Positions 29,282-39,239 of a stretch of 64,000 nt of DNA are shown here, in pieces. A program made the position numbers and the translations under genes. The stretch spans positions 8,232,084-8,296,083 of the forward strand of contig NC_087072.1 in assembly GCF_026151205.1 (NCBI RefSeq). Direction: 5' to 3'. The notes under the pieces are model-generated. The model was not told the origin of the DNA. It was given only the letters and a program-made list of their open reading frames with translations, and made no database searches. This DNA comes from Bolinopsis microptera (Eukaryota > Ctenophora > Tentaculata > Lobata > Bolinopsidae). The first letter of the stretch is position 1; every line of letters starts with the position of its first letter.

Positions 29282-29897
29282 GTGAGAGAATCCAGCAACA
29301 GGATAGTAAGCTACAATTCATTGAGAGAAGTGTTAGCAGAGCTTTTAGAAACTGCTGGCTGTAAACATGTCACCACGAATGACAGTGCTGCGGCACATGA
29401 ACTGCTTCTTCTGTCAACGGGAGAGGACCTTCTGCAGGGGCCAATAAAACAAATGGATTTAGGTTAGATGCTAGTGCTAGGAGTGTATGGAACCCTATAC
29501 ATTGGAAAGGGCATTTGAGTTATGAGTATTGTATGCTCAAGAGTCAAAATCCTTCCAATAAGGCTTTTGGATCTCCAATGAGTATGTACACTATAACTAG
29601 CGAGTGACAGAAGAAAAACATGTACAACAAAAGGATCGTTTAATTGACGATGTCAATTCATGGCAGCTTGGCGCGACACAGTAGCGCATCTCGCCGATCG
29701 CTGTGAGAAGCCTCATTGAGTGCGCGGCGCGGCACAGTAACGCATCGCGCTACAAAAGGATCGTTAAAGTGGAACATGGTACATTTACACCAATAGGCAT
29801 ATCAACAACAGGTGGAATGGGAAGAGAAGCAAATACTTTCTTCCAAAAGTTATCTAATAAAATGTCTGAAAATCAGGTCAAAGATATTTTGAGGTGA
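29282..29897 (+). pseudogene. Decayed mobile-element coding fragments
   Basis: Two short open frames, 29282-29467 and 29703-29897, are separated by stops. The second contains VEHGTFTPIGISTTGGMGRE, which I associate with C-terminal parts of multicopy element polyproteins of invertebrates; I cannot name the family. An A-rich stretch with repeated AAATCAAAT (29936-29965) follows and may be a retroelement tail. Confidence 0.35.
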
Positions 29898-30337
29898 TGA
29901 CTTTTATCAGGGAAAGAGGAAGATTTGACCTATTGAAAATAAAATCAAATAAAAAATCAAATCAAAATATAATGACACAAACATCATCACACATCATCAA
30001 AAATATATCTACTAAAGTTTTAAAAATATCTTAAATCTATTGGCCTAAACAACCAAGATAAAATGAATCTAATTTACATACTTTCCACTACTATGTAAGT
30101 TAATAAAGCGTTTCTTAGCAACATGAGTTGCTCTAACCAGAGCCCTCTCGCTTGCAGTAGCGCGCGACCGCCGGAGGCGGCAAAGAGGGCTCTATCCATG
30201 GCCACAAACTGGCACCACAAATCGTGGTGCCAGATTTTCTCCCATATTTCTGATGCCGCGCGGGACGTGCCAGTCATTTTAGTCATGTGTCAGTCATTTT
30301 AGTCATGTCCGTGGATTGTGATTGTAATATCGGAAAA

Positions 30338-32188
30338 CAATATTTTCTCATTGGATTTGATTTTTGTAGAGAGCTAATATACCTTCTTTGATCATGCACT
30401 CCATTTAACAAATTTTGCTTGTTCCTTTGTTTGTTGCAATCATTCAGTTGATCATTCGGCGGATGATTCAAAGGGCCGGGACATATTTTAATGTTAAATT
30501 CTCAATAACCAGCAGACTTGTTACCTGCAGTTACCTTGCTACACTTTTGTCTTTTGCAATTGGACTTTAGATTTATTTTCTCATTGGATTAGATTTTTGT
30601 AGGGAGCTAATATACCTTCTTTGATCATGCACTCCATTTAACAAATTTTGCTTGTTTCTTTGTCTGTTGCAATCATTCGGTTGATCATTCGGCGGATGCT
30701 CCAAAGGGCCGGGACATATTTTAATGTTAAATTCTCAATAACCAGCAGACTTGTTACCTGCATGGTTACCTTGCTACACTTTTGTCATTTGCAATTGGAC
30801 TTTAGATTTATTTTCTCATTGGATTAGATTTTTGTAGGGAGCTAATATACCTTCTTTGATCATGCACTCCATTTAACAAATTTTGCTTGTTCCTTTGTTT
30901 GTTGCAATCATTCAGTTGATCATTCGGCGGATGATTCAAAGGGCCGGGACATATTTTAATGTTAAATTCTCAATAACCAGCAGACTTGTTACCCATGCAG
31001 TTACCTTGCTACACTTTTGTCTTTTGCAATTGGACTTTAGATTTATTTTCTCATTGGATTAGATTTTTGTAGGGAGCTAATATACCTTCTTTGATCATGC
31101 ACTCCATTTAACAAATTTTGCTTGTTCCTTTGTTTGTTGCAATCATTCAGTTGATCATTCGGCGGATGATTCAAAGGGCCGGGACATATTTTAATGTTAA
31201 ATTCTCAATAACCAGCAGACTTGTTACCTGCAGTTACCTTGCTACACTTTTGTCTTTTGCAATTGGACTTTAGATTTATTTTCTCATTGGATTAGATTTT
31301 TGTAGGGAGCTAATATACCTTCTTTGATCATGCACTCCATTTAACAAATTTTGCTTGTTTCTTTGTCTGTTGCAATCATTCGGTTGATCATTCGGCGGAT
31401 GATTCAAAGGGCCGGGACATATTTTAATGTTAAATTCTCAATAACCAGCAGACTTGTTACCAGTTACCTTACTACACTTTTGTCATTTGCAATTGGACTT
31501 TGGATTTATTTTCTCATTGGATTAGATTTTTGTAGGGAGCTAATTATATACCTTCTTTGATCATGCACTCCATTTAACAAATGTTGCTTGTTCCTTTGTT
31601 TGTTGCAATCATTCAGTTGATCATTCGGCGGATGATTCAAAGGGCCGGGACATATTTTAATGTTAAATTCTCAATAACCAGCAGACTTGTTACCTGCAGT
31701 TACCTTGCTACACTTTTGTCTTTTGCAATTGGACTTTAGATTTATTTTCTCATTGGATTAGATTTTTGTAGGGAGCTAATATACCTTCTTTGATCATGCA
31801 CTCCATTTAACAAATTTTGCTTGTTTCCTTGTCTGTTGCAATCATTCGGTTGATCATTCGGCGGATGATTCAAAGGGCCGGGACATATTTTAATGTTAAA
31901 TTCTCAATAACCAGCAGACTTGTTACCAGTTACCTTACTACACTTTTGTCATTTGCAATTGGACTTTGGATTTATTTTTTCATTGGATTAGATTTTTGTA
32001 GGGAGCTAATATACCTTCTTTGATCATGCACTCCATTTAACAAATTTTGCTTGTTCCTTTGTTTGTTTCAATCATTCAGTTGATCATTCGGCGGATGATT
32101 CAAAGGGCCGGGACATATTTTAATGTTAAATTTTGAATAACCAGCAGACTTGTTACCAGTTACCTTATTACACTTTTGTCATTTGCAA
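30338..32188. repeat. Tandem array, eight units of about 233 bp
   Basis: The marker GATCATTCGGCGGATG recurs at 30450, 30683, 30918, 31153, 31385, 31619, 31852 and 32082, spacing 230-235 bp. Two unit types differ at fixed sites (TTTGTTTGTTGCAATCATTCAG against TTTGTCTGTTGCAATCATTCGG, given here as variants of one 22-base site) in the order A-B-A-A-B-A-B-A. Short frames inside the units repeat with the array and are not genes. Confidence 0.95.
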
Positions 32189-32214
32189 TAGTACATTTGT
32201 TAAATGTACTATTG

Positions 32215-32487
32215 TATACTGTTCGATCTGTTGTTTTATACATTTGAGTTCACATTGCACTTTATCAGATCATAATTTCAGTCGACTAATATTTTCTTGT
32301 CTTAAAACAGCTTATTGTTTAACATTTTACCAATTACTCTGTCTTATTGTGTTTCATTTTAAACTGTTCGATCCGAATTGTGAGTTTGTTTTATACATTT
32401 GAGTTCACAGCTGCACTTTATCAGATTATAATTTCAGTCCACTAATATTTGCTTCTCTTAAATCATCTCATTGTTTAACATTTGACC
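32215..32487. repeat. Two diverged 145-bp direct repeats
   Basis: CTGTTCGATC(T/C)G followed by TTTTATACATTTGAGTTCAC and, further on, TTTATCAGAT(C/T)ATAATTTCA and CACTAATATT occur twice, offset by about 145 bp. They follow the 233-bp array directly. Confidence 0.7.
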
Positions 32488-32835
32488 ATATTTATTTTTA
32501 TATATTTATTAGCATAATTTACAGCCATCTATATCTCTGAGAAACACTATCAGTGAACCTACCCCAGTATTGCTGTATTGGTTAGCAAAGTGAGTGATAA
32601 CTAAATATGTGAATGACCCCTTACAAAGGATCCTGTACGTGCAGAAATAGTATACATCGAAGTACACACTCATCTGCACACTAAAGTTACACTCGCTACA
32701 GTTCATCTCTCGGATTATTCCAGAATTGCGCGCAAACACACGTGTTGTCTCAAACAGTGAAACAGTCTGTTTCATTGACATGTAGGTCGACACTCTCTCG
32801 TTGTGTACGTTTTGAGAACTTTTGTTTAGACTTTA

Positions 32836-33381
32836 GGGGCCATCTACTTGGGACGTCCGTCAAAATTGCAGATTTTCAGACCACCCCCGGGGAGCACCCC
32901 CTCCCCCTGTCCGGGTGTGTCCGAATTTTCAAACCCCCTCCCCCGGACGTCCGGATTTCCAGCTACTTTAAAGAGTACAAATAAAACCAACTCAAATTCA
33001 TTGTTAATAAAATGTGTAGTCACTTAGAATAGACAATAATACATTTAGTGTCGAACAAGTTTAGCACAGTTACATTAAGGTACTTAAGTAGGTAGCCATC
33101 CAATGGAATAAGTTTTAAGGCAGTAGCAGAATATGCGAGTTGTGTCTCGGCTCTCATGAGCTGCTCTGGGAAACGACTTCTCGTTCAAAATACAGGGATC
33201 TAAACTTACTGAGTAATTAGTGTCAAAGAGTTGAAATAAATGCGACTTTTTCGTTAATTCTGCCAAAATTTCCGGACGTCCGGATTTTCAGAAACCACTC
33301 CCTATCACTGTCCGGATTTGTCCGAAATTCCAAAACCACCTCCCCCTCCCTTTTTGCTGGACGTCCTAAGTAGATGGCCCC
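32836..33381. mobile_element. PIF/Harbinger-like MITE, copy 2 (inverted relative to copy 1)
   Basis: The ends match copy 1 at 8074-8527 (GGGGCCATCTACTTGGGACG and complement). It is flanked by TTA on both sides (32833-32835, 33382-33384). The interior aligns with the complement of copy 1, including TCCCTGTATTTTGAACGAG (here complemented near 33180). About 90 bp longer than copy 1. No transposase. Confidence 0.85.
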
Positions 33382-33384
33382 TTA

Positions 33385-34740
33385 ATATTTTATTTGATGC
33401 AGAATAGCTGACAGCAGCTACAATTGTACATTTGACTCAGTCTTTCTGTGCTTTCATATCTTAAGTCTGATATTTACTTTGCTCCTAAACCTTCTTTTAG
33501 TTCTGACAAAGCAAGATTTGCCATGATACAGCGACTTTTTATGTCGTCATCGCTGCATAATTTAGACTTTAGAGCCAAGGTACTAAGGCAGATAGCTGAT
33601 ATTCAGGGCTCTTTCCCCCTAGACGATTTTGGAGCCCGCTGTTTGACAATATTTACACTGACAAAAATTGGTCGACTCTTTTATCTTATTCTCTCACATT
33701 AAACAACATTAACCAGGTTTTTTTTTTTCTCTAGAAATGACTATAATGTGACTATTGCATTGGATAGAGTTTTCCAATGGCATTGTTTTCTACCTATCTG
33801 ACCTATGTTGAGTTTCGCCAAGACTTGACGGGACCATCACATCTTTTGACCACCCCAAAGTCTCACTCGTTGCGCCAACACAGCAGAGAGTTCGTGAGGA
33901 GGGGCCTATATCCCTGATCAGCGGCTTATCCTTTCGTCCACCACAACACTAACTCATACAGTAACTGATGACAATCCTTTCCAACTAATGCTCACTGAAT
34001 TTATCCTCAGCGCTTCTGTTGACACAGCATGGCACCAGGTACTCTCCCTTATTTTTCCCTATTTATTTTGTTATATTACACAAGCTGAACTGGCTCGAGG
34101 GATACCCTTGATTTTTACACGTACCTCATTATTACATCATATCAAGTTTAAGTATGTTAAATTCGATTCTAATCGAAATAAAATGGTTAACATTTGCAAG
34201 ATAGTAACATTTGTTTCACTTCAGGGACGGATCCAGTGATCCACTAACTTTTCCTATCAGAGATCTAGACGGACCTGAAAATAGCACCTCCTGTAGTTCC
34301 CGCCTAAACAGTATCGAAAGATTGATCTAGAAGCTTTGACAGAGTTTTAGCTCTTTATGTCTGCCACATTGACTTTCTGATGAATAAAGGAAAAAATCGT
34401 AAGCCTTTTACAATATCTAGCGCCAGCCGGCCGCGCGTTATTGACATTGTGTAGACCCTTTGAAATTTTTTAAAGCTTTTAAAAACGGCCATTTCTTAGG
34501 ATCGATGTCCTTAAAGTTAGTTGTTCAGATCATTCAGAGGTTATCGTTTAAAGTTTAGTTCAGTCTAAAAAAGAAATCTGAAAGAAGGTAAATATCTTAA
34601 ACCTCAGCTGCTTTTCCTAATATGCGAGATGAGTCTGTCCGACCAAATTTTATTTGGTTAGCCGTCAGGGCAGAAACTCAGAATCTCAACGAATCTTTAT
34701 TTAGTTGCTTATCTTAAAATCTGTTTCAGGTAGGTGATAA
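33385..34740. other. Unassigned region with a dispersed repeat
   Basis: 34480-34650 is similar to the repeat at 11003-11720 but lacks its inner 550 bp. Open frames at 33448-33702 and 33988-34239 are short and unrecognised. No gene is supported. Confidence 0.4.
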
Positions 34741-35840
34741 GGTGACGTTTGCAGAGCGGCGTCTATTAAATATCATACCTTTATGTTTGAAGCTGAGACC
34801 GGCGATATTCCCAAGTAATACGGCAGATGAAGACACAAGTTTTAGTAAGGGAGGGCTCCTGCAGAGATCAATTCACGGACGCTAATGTTGCCTTGAATTA
34901 TAATATGATAACCGACAGAGTAAGTTTGTATTATATGATTAGTGTTTGTGAAGTTAAGTTGTAAATCAAGTCGGAGGTTTTGTGATGTATAAGTATAATG
35001 TCTTGATAAATGATAAATGATTCAAATTTCTGATTGTCTCTAAATAGACTTGGTGAAGACAGATTCTAATAGAAATAAATAGTTGAATAACGTATCGACA
35101 TAACTACGTCATACTCATATCCTCAATAAATGTAATGGATTTGTAGTGTTGTAATTAGTTTAAAACTAAGAATAAGTGTGCAGATGATAATATAGCAATA
35201 TAATATTGTGCCCAGACCCTCCCAGATCTGCCTTCAGCTCCCTGTCGTAGTCAGGGATTATAAGGAGCTCTATCTACTTATCCCTTTTCAGGTGACGTTT
35301 GCAGAGCGGCGTCTATTGAATATCATACCTTTATGTTTGAAGCTGAGACCGGCGATATTCCCAAGTAATACGGCAGATGAAGACACAAGTTTTAGTAAGG
35401 GAGGGCTCCTGCAGAGATCAATTCACGGACGCTAATGTTGCCTTGAATTATAGTATGATAACCGACAGAGTAAGTTTGTATTATATGATTAGTGTTTGTG
35501 AAGTTAAGTTGTAAATCAAGTCGGAGGTTTTGTGATGTATAAGTATAATGTCTTGATAAATGATTCAAATTTCTGATTGTCTCTAAATAGACTTAGTGAA
35601 GACAGATTCTAATAGAAATAAATAGTTGAATAACGTATCGACATAAATACGTCATACTCATATCCTCAATAAATGTAATGGATTTGTAGTGTTGTAATTA
35701 GTTTAAGCTAAGTTAAAGTATAAGTGTGCAGATGATAATATAATAGCAATATAATATTGTGCCCAGACCCTCCCAGATCTGCCTTCAGCTCCCTGTCGTA
35801 GTCAGGGATTATAAGGAGCTCTATCTACTTATCCCTTTTC
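34741..35840 (+). repeat. 550-bp tandem duplication carrying an exon-like segment
   Basis: 34741-35290 and 35291-35840 are nearly identical direct copies that differ by few substitutions and small indels. Each begins with a possible acceptor (TTTCAG in copy 1, TTTTCAG in copy 2) and then an open segment with FAERRLLNIIPLCLKLRPA, later GGLLQRSIHGR-stop. That looks like a terminal coding exon, but no family is recognised and no upstream exon was found. Confidence 0.85.
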
Positions 35841-36380
35841 ATTCCTGACCCTGATTGTTGTACGTAGCTGTGACTTGTAATCTTCTCGATTCTCCCAGTT
35901 CAATTTCATTTGAACAGCTTCAGGTAGCATTTAAACAACAATTGTTACATGTTTAAATCTGGAAATATTCTTCGATCGTACACTTCTCTACACTGTTTTA
36001 CACCATACATAAAAAATCAAGAAAACAACAAATTTTGTTGTGCAGCTGGATTGAACGGGTCGGCTCGCTCCGCTCGCCAAGGGCCCCCAAAGAAAAATCC
36101 TGGCTACGTGCCTGTAGTGGATACTAAATAAAAAGGCTTCCATGAAAAAAATTGCACATATAATATCTCGGTTCGGGATACTAGCCAAAATGACTTCTTT
36201 AAAATAGAAATAACTCCAGTTTTTAATATTCAGTTTTTTACTCTTTTTCTGAACTCTAGAATGTGACTGAGGAGTGATTATATTTGTCCTAGTATACTAA
36301 TTAGCTAATATAGTAATCGGCTACAGACATATCTACGCCTATGTGGGACGCACACTAAAATTAATGGAAATAATTATAGG
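35841..36380. other. Spacer, no gene recognised
   Basis: AT-rich apart from a GC-rich patch at 36048-36095 (GGCTCGCTCCGCTCGCC), which looks like retroelement-derived sequence. Nothing else supported. Confidence 0.35.
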
Positions 36381-36495
36381 ACTTTATTATTCACGGACCT
36401 TAATACCACAGACATTATTTTCACGGACATAATTATTCACGCTGAGGTCTTCAGTGTGAAAGTAATGTCCGTGATAATTATGACCAATAAGGTAG
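36381..36495. repeat. Short palindromic element, copy 2
   Basis: Related to 12003-12130: CACGGAC(C/A)TTA and CACGGACATAATT units on the left, AAAGTAATGTCCGTGATAAT on the right, around a CACGCTGAGGTCTTCAGTGTG hairpin centre (20-base core). It abuts and seems to cut off the Penelope-like element at 36500. Confidence 0.5.
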
Positions 36496-36499
36496 ATAA

Positions 36500-37750
36500 C
36501 ATGCTTGTCCTTGCATTTTAGAGTTCCGTCTAGCACCAGTTCTATGTTGTTGACCATGATCGGGGGGGGGGGGGGGGGGGGGGGCTTACGTCAACGATTT
36601 TACCCCGAGTCCCCATGATTTTTAGTCCCCAAAAGTCTCCATTAGTCCCCATTTAGATGATTTTTAGTCCCCAAAAGTCTCCATTAGTCCCCATTTAGAT
36701 TTATCCTACTCTTATCTTGGACAAAACATCTCGATCGTATCGTTATTAAACTAACTTGAAAACCATAAATAACTGTCAAAAATTCTGGGGACTTATGGGG
36801 ACAAATGGTGAATTACGTCAACGAGTTGACCTCTAGTCCCCATGATTTTTAGTCCCCATTAGTCCCCAAAAGTCTCCATTGGTAGTCATTGGCCCCCCCC
36901 CCCCCCCCCCCCCCCCCATGATCTTTTGAGTCCTTGTCAAAGAGGACGGGGCAAATTTTGCAGCTAGGTCCATTACACCTCTGTAATTGTCCTACATCAA
37001 GGGTTTCCAGTTGTCCCAGTAGTCGATTCTTTTCTAGTGTATTACCGATTGAAGGGTGTTTCCTAGTGGCAGATACTATCCGTACATCCCCACATAACAT
37101 TAACCTAGTAGCTTAATGACCAGATTAAGTTCTTAACCAACTTTGTAAGACTAATGTTATCAAGAGTGTTGTACGGAAAATACGAGGCTCTGTTGTGTCT
37201 TATCCTCAGTGTCTCTGGTTGGATTTCCTGGGTTCTCAATAGACCTCTGTATTGCTTTCGGCTCGATTTCTTCTAGTTTGTCACCGTTGTTGTTGTGTCC
37301 GCATCTGGCAAGATCCTCCTTTAGTTCGCCCAGGTCCTCTACACATGGTGGGGTTGGAAACTACATATGTATCTGATCTCAAGTAGTTCCTAGCATCTGT
37401 TTCCTTTCTAAATAGCTTGTACCAGATCTGATTTTCTGAGTCCAAGCTCAAGGTAAGGTCTAAAAAGTTAACCTTGATTCTATATGGTTCTGCCAGTTTG
37501 ATTTAGCCAGTTTGTTCAACAATTCGACAAACATTGTAAATTGTCCCGCTGTCCCCATCCACACTCCAAATATGTCGTCGATGAATCTCTCCCAAAAGTT
37601 TATCAGGGTCGCACTCTTTATCTTTTTGCTAACCTTTTTGAAGAGCAACCAATGCATAGTAACGTCTGACACTTGTCTGGAGATACAGTTTCCAGTAGTA
37701 GGCATGAGGCAGGGAAAATTAGTGTGTGACTGATTTAAGCAGTTGGTCAC
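36500..37750 (-). pseudogene. Penelope-like retroelement fragment (RT + GIY-YIG)
   Basis: Minus-strand remnants of a Penelope-like element. 37750-37460 encodes reverse transcriptase palm sequence with the catalytic block WERFIDDIFGVWMG (IDD in place of the usual YxDD). It continues as KVNFLDLTLSLDSENQIWYK (37471-37412). After stops, 37100-36924 encodes the linker TRKHPSIGNTLEKNRLLG and the Cys cluster CNGPSCKICPV. Beyond element B, 36561-36500 resumes with LKCKDKHVIYLI, the start of a GIY-YIG endonuclease, then is truncated. Frames are broken by several stops, so it is not functional. Confidence 0.8.
36562..36917. mobile_element. Poly(G)/poly(C)-ended mobile element B
   Basis: 356 bp, starting with 23 G (36562-36584) and ending CATTGG followed by 25 C (36893-36917). 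CCATGATC is present at both junctions (36554-36561 and 36916-36923), an 8-bp duplication sharing Cs with the run. The interior is built from copies of AGTCCCCAAAAGTCTCCATT and GATTTTTAGTCCCC, with ACGTCAACGA near both ends. It interrupts the Penelope-like element. Its CATTGGC-poly(C) right end matches that of element A. Confidence 0.75.
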
Positions 37751-38016
37751 CAGAGTTCAGTTCGAGTACTAATTTTAAGGAAATTAGTGACGTTTTATTG
37801 CTAATAAAATTGATTTGAATTCACGTATTTTTGTTGACGTTAACAAGGCTCATACCTCCCCCTCCTGTCAGCAACCGTCAGCATTTCCAAATACCCTTTT
37901 CCCTCGGCTGCTGACGTCATACATGAACGCTCGCTTATGTTAGCTATACATTTTGTAACAGCAACATTTACATTGTATTATGTATTATATTGTATTATGT
38001 AATTACATTAAATGAC
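37751..38016. other. Penelope-like 5' remnant and spacer
   Basis: The first 60-100 bases may still belong to the minus-strand Penelope RT in a broken frame. The rest is unassigned. Confidence 0.3.
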
Positions 38017-38591
38017 GGGTGGGCGACAATTTACCCCCCGACAATTAACCCCCCGACAATATAATTTAATACAATTAACCCTGACCCTGACCCTGACCCT
38101 GACCCTGACCCTGACCCTGACCCTGACCCTGACCCTGATCCAGGACCCTGACCCTGACCCTGACCCTGACCCTGACCCTGACCCTGACCCTGACCCTGAC
38201 CCTGACCCTGACCCTAACCCTAACCCTAACCCTAACCCTAACCCTAGGCCTGACCCTGACCCTGACCCTGACCCTGACCCTGACCCTGACCCTGACCCTG
38301 ACCCTGATCCAGGACCCTGACCCTGACCACTGACTCTGACCCTGACCCTGACCCTAACCCGATCAATTGACCCAGTGTAATTACATGGGGGTCAATTGTC
38401 GTACTAAGTCCTAGATTTCGCGACAATTGACCCTAGTTTAATTACATAGGTAGGGGGTCAATTGTCGGTGGGTCAATTTTCGGGGGGCCAATTGTCGTAC
38501 TAAACCGGGCTAGATTTCGCGACAATTGACCCCAGTGTAATTACATAGGGGGTCAATTGTCGGGGGGTCAATTCACAATTGTCGCGGTACC
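38017..38591. mobile_element. MITE-like element with telomere-like repeat core
   Basis: 575 bp flanked by an 8-bp duplication TAAATGAC (38009-38016 and 38592-38599), as in hAT-type transposons. The ends are short imperfect inverted repeats around GCGACAATT. Both flanks of the core contain many copies of GACAATTGACCCC/GGGGTCAATTGTC in both orientations. The centre is an array of CCCTGA with a CCCTAA block. Confidence 0.7.
38079..38360. repeat. (CCCTGA)n with embedded (CCCTAA)n
   Basis: About 47 hexamers, mostly CCCTGA, with six CCCTAA at 38213-38245 and a duplicated CCCTGATCCAGGA interruption (38131-38146 and 38299-38314). CCCTAA is the complement of the animal telomere repeat TTAGGG. The Asp-Pro open frame through it is an artefact of the repeat. 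Confidence 0.98.
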
Positions 38592-38599
38592 TAAATGAC

Positions 38600-39239
38600 A
38601 TGTACTTTTTCAGGATCAAGTCAAAGTCAGGCCTGCAGCGACGAGCCCCTTTCTTTCGGATTGTGAAGTGTAATGTTAATGTTTAATGTAGCTGTTTAAC
38701 GTCGAAAATTGTTAGTTTGTAATTGTTTTTGAGAAGCAAAATAATTAATCTGAGAAGTGTTTCCAGTTTTATAAAGCTCAGGCATGGGCACCGTATTGTT
38801 TATTTAGTTATATTTTATACAATATCTTTGACCTTTGTCGCATTAAGTTGTAGTACTACTACTAGTAGTAGTAGCGGGGTAGTACTAGTAAATACTGAAT
38901 ACTGTGTTTCGTTTATTCTATAAGTATATAAATATTGCATTGTGTATCTTTGTCGCATAGTACATAGTATAAGTTGATAAGTAGCGAGGTAGTTGATACT
39001 GTTTCGTGATGTATTTTGATCGTACAATCTTAATTATTCGTATTATTATACCGCAATTCCTGTATTTTATCGTCTAAAAGTGAACAATACCAAATTAAAA
39101 TAAACAAGAGGCATTTATAGCCTTCGATAAGTATAAATAATCGCACACGATGTACGTGCACCCGGGGTAAAATACGACACAATTGTCAGCACTGCGCGCG
39201 CGCACACGTACCATCTTATGTGTGCTGATCTGTATGTGC
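38600..39239. other. Spacer, no gene recognised
   Basis: AT-rich, with a short AGTACTACTACTAGTAGTAG palindromic stretch at 38853-38880 and a CGCGCGCG patch near 39195-39205. Confidence 0.4.

Noticed and set aside
31351-32023. Duplicated small membrane protein (two nearly identical 68-69 aa frames)
   Set aside because: These frames are parts of the 233-bp tandem array and recur with its period.
30338-32188. CRISPR array
   Set aside because: Units are 233 bp long with no short repeat/unique spacer alternation, and the genome is animal.
38012-38320. Asp-Pro repeat protein
   Set aside because: Produced by translating the CCCTGA hexamer array; no start context or conserved sequence.
38079-38360. 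Chromosome end
   Set aside because: The array is only 280 bp, is mostly the variant CCCTGA, lies within a flanked element, and unique sequence continues on both sides.
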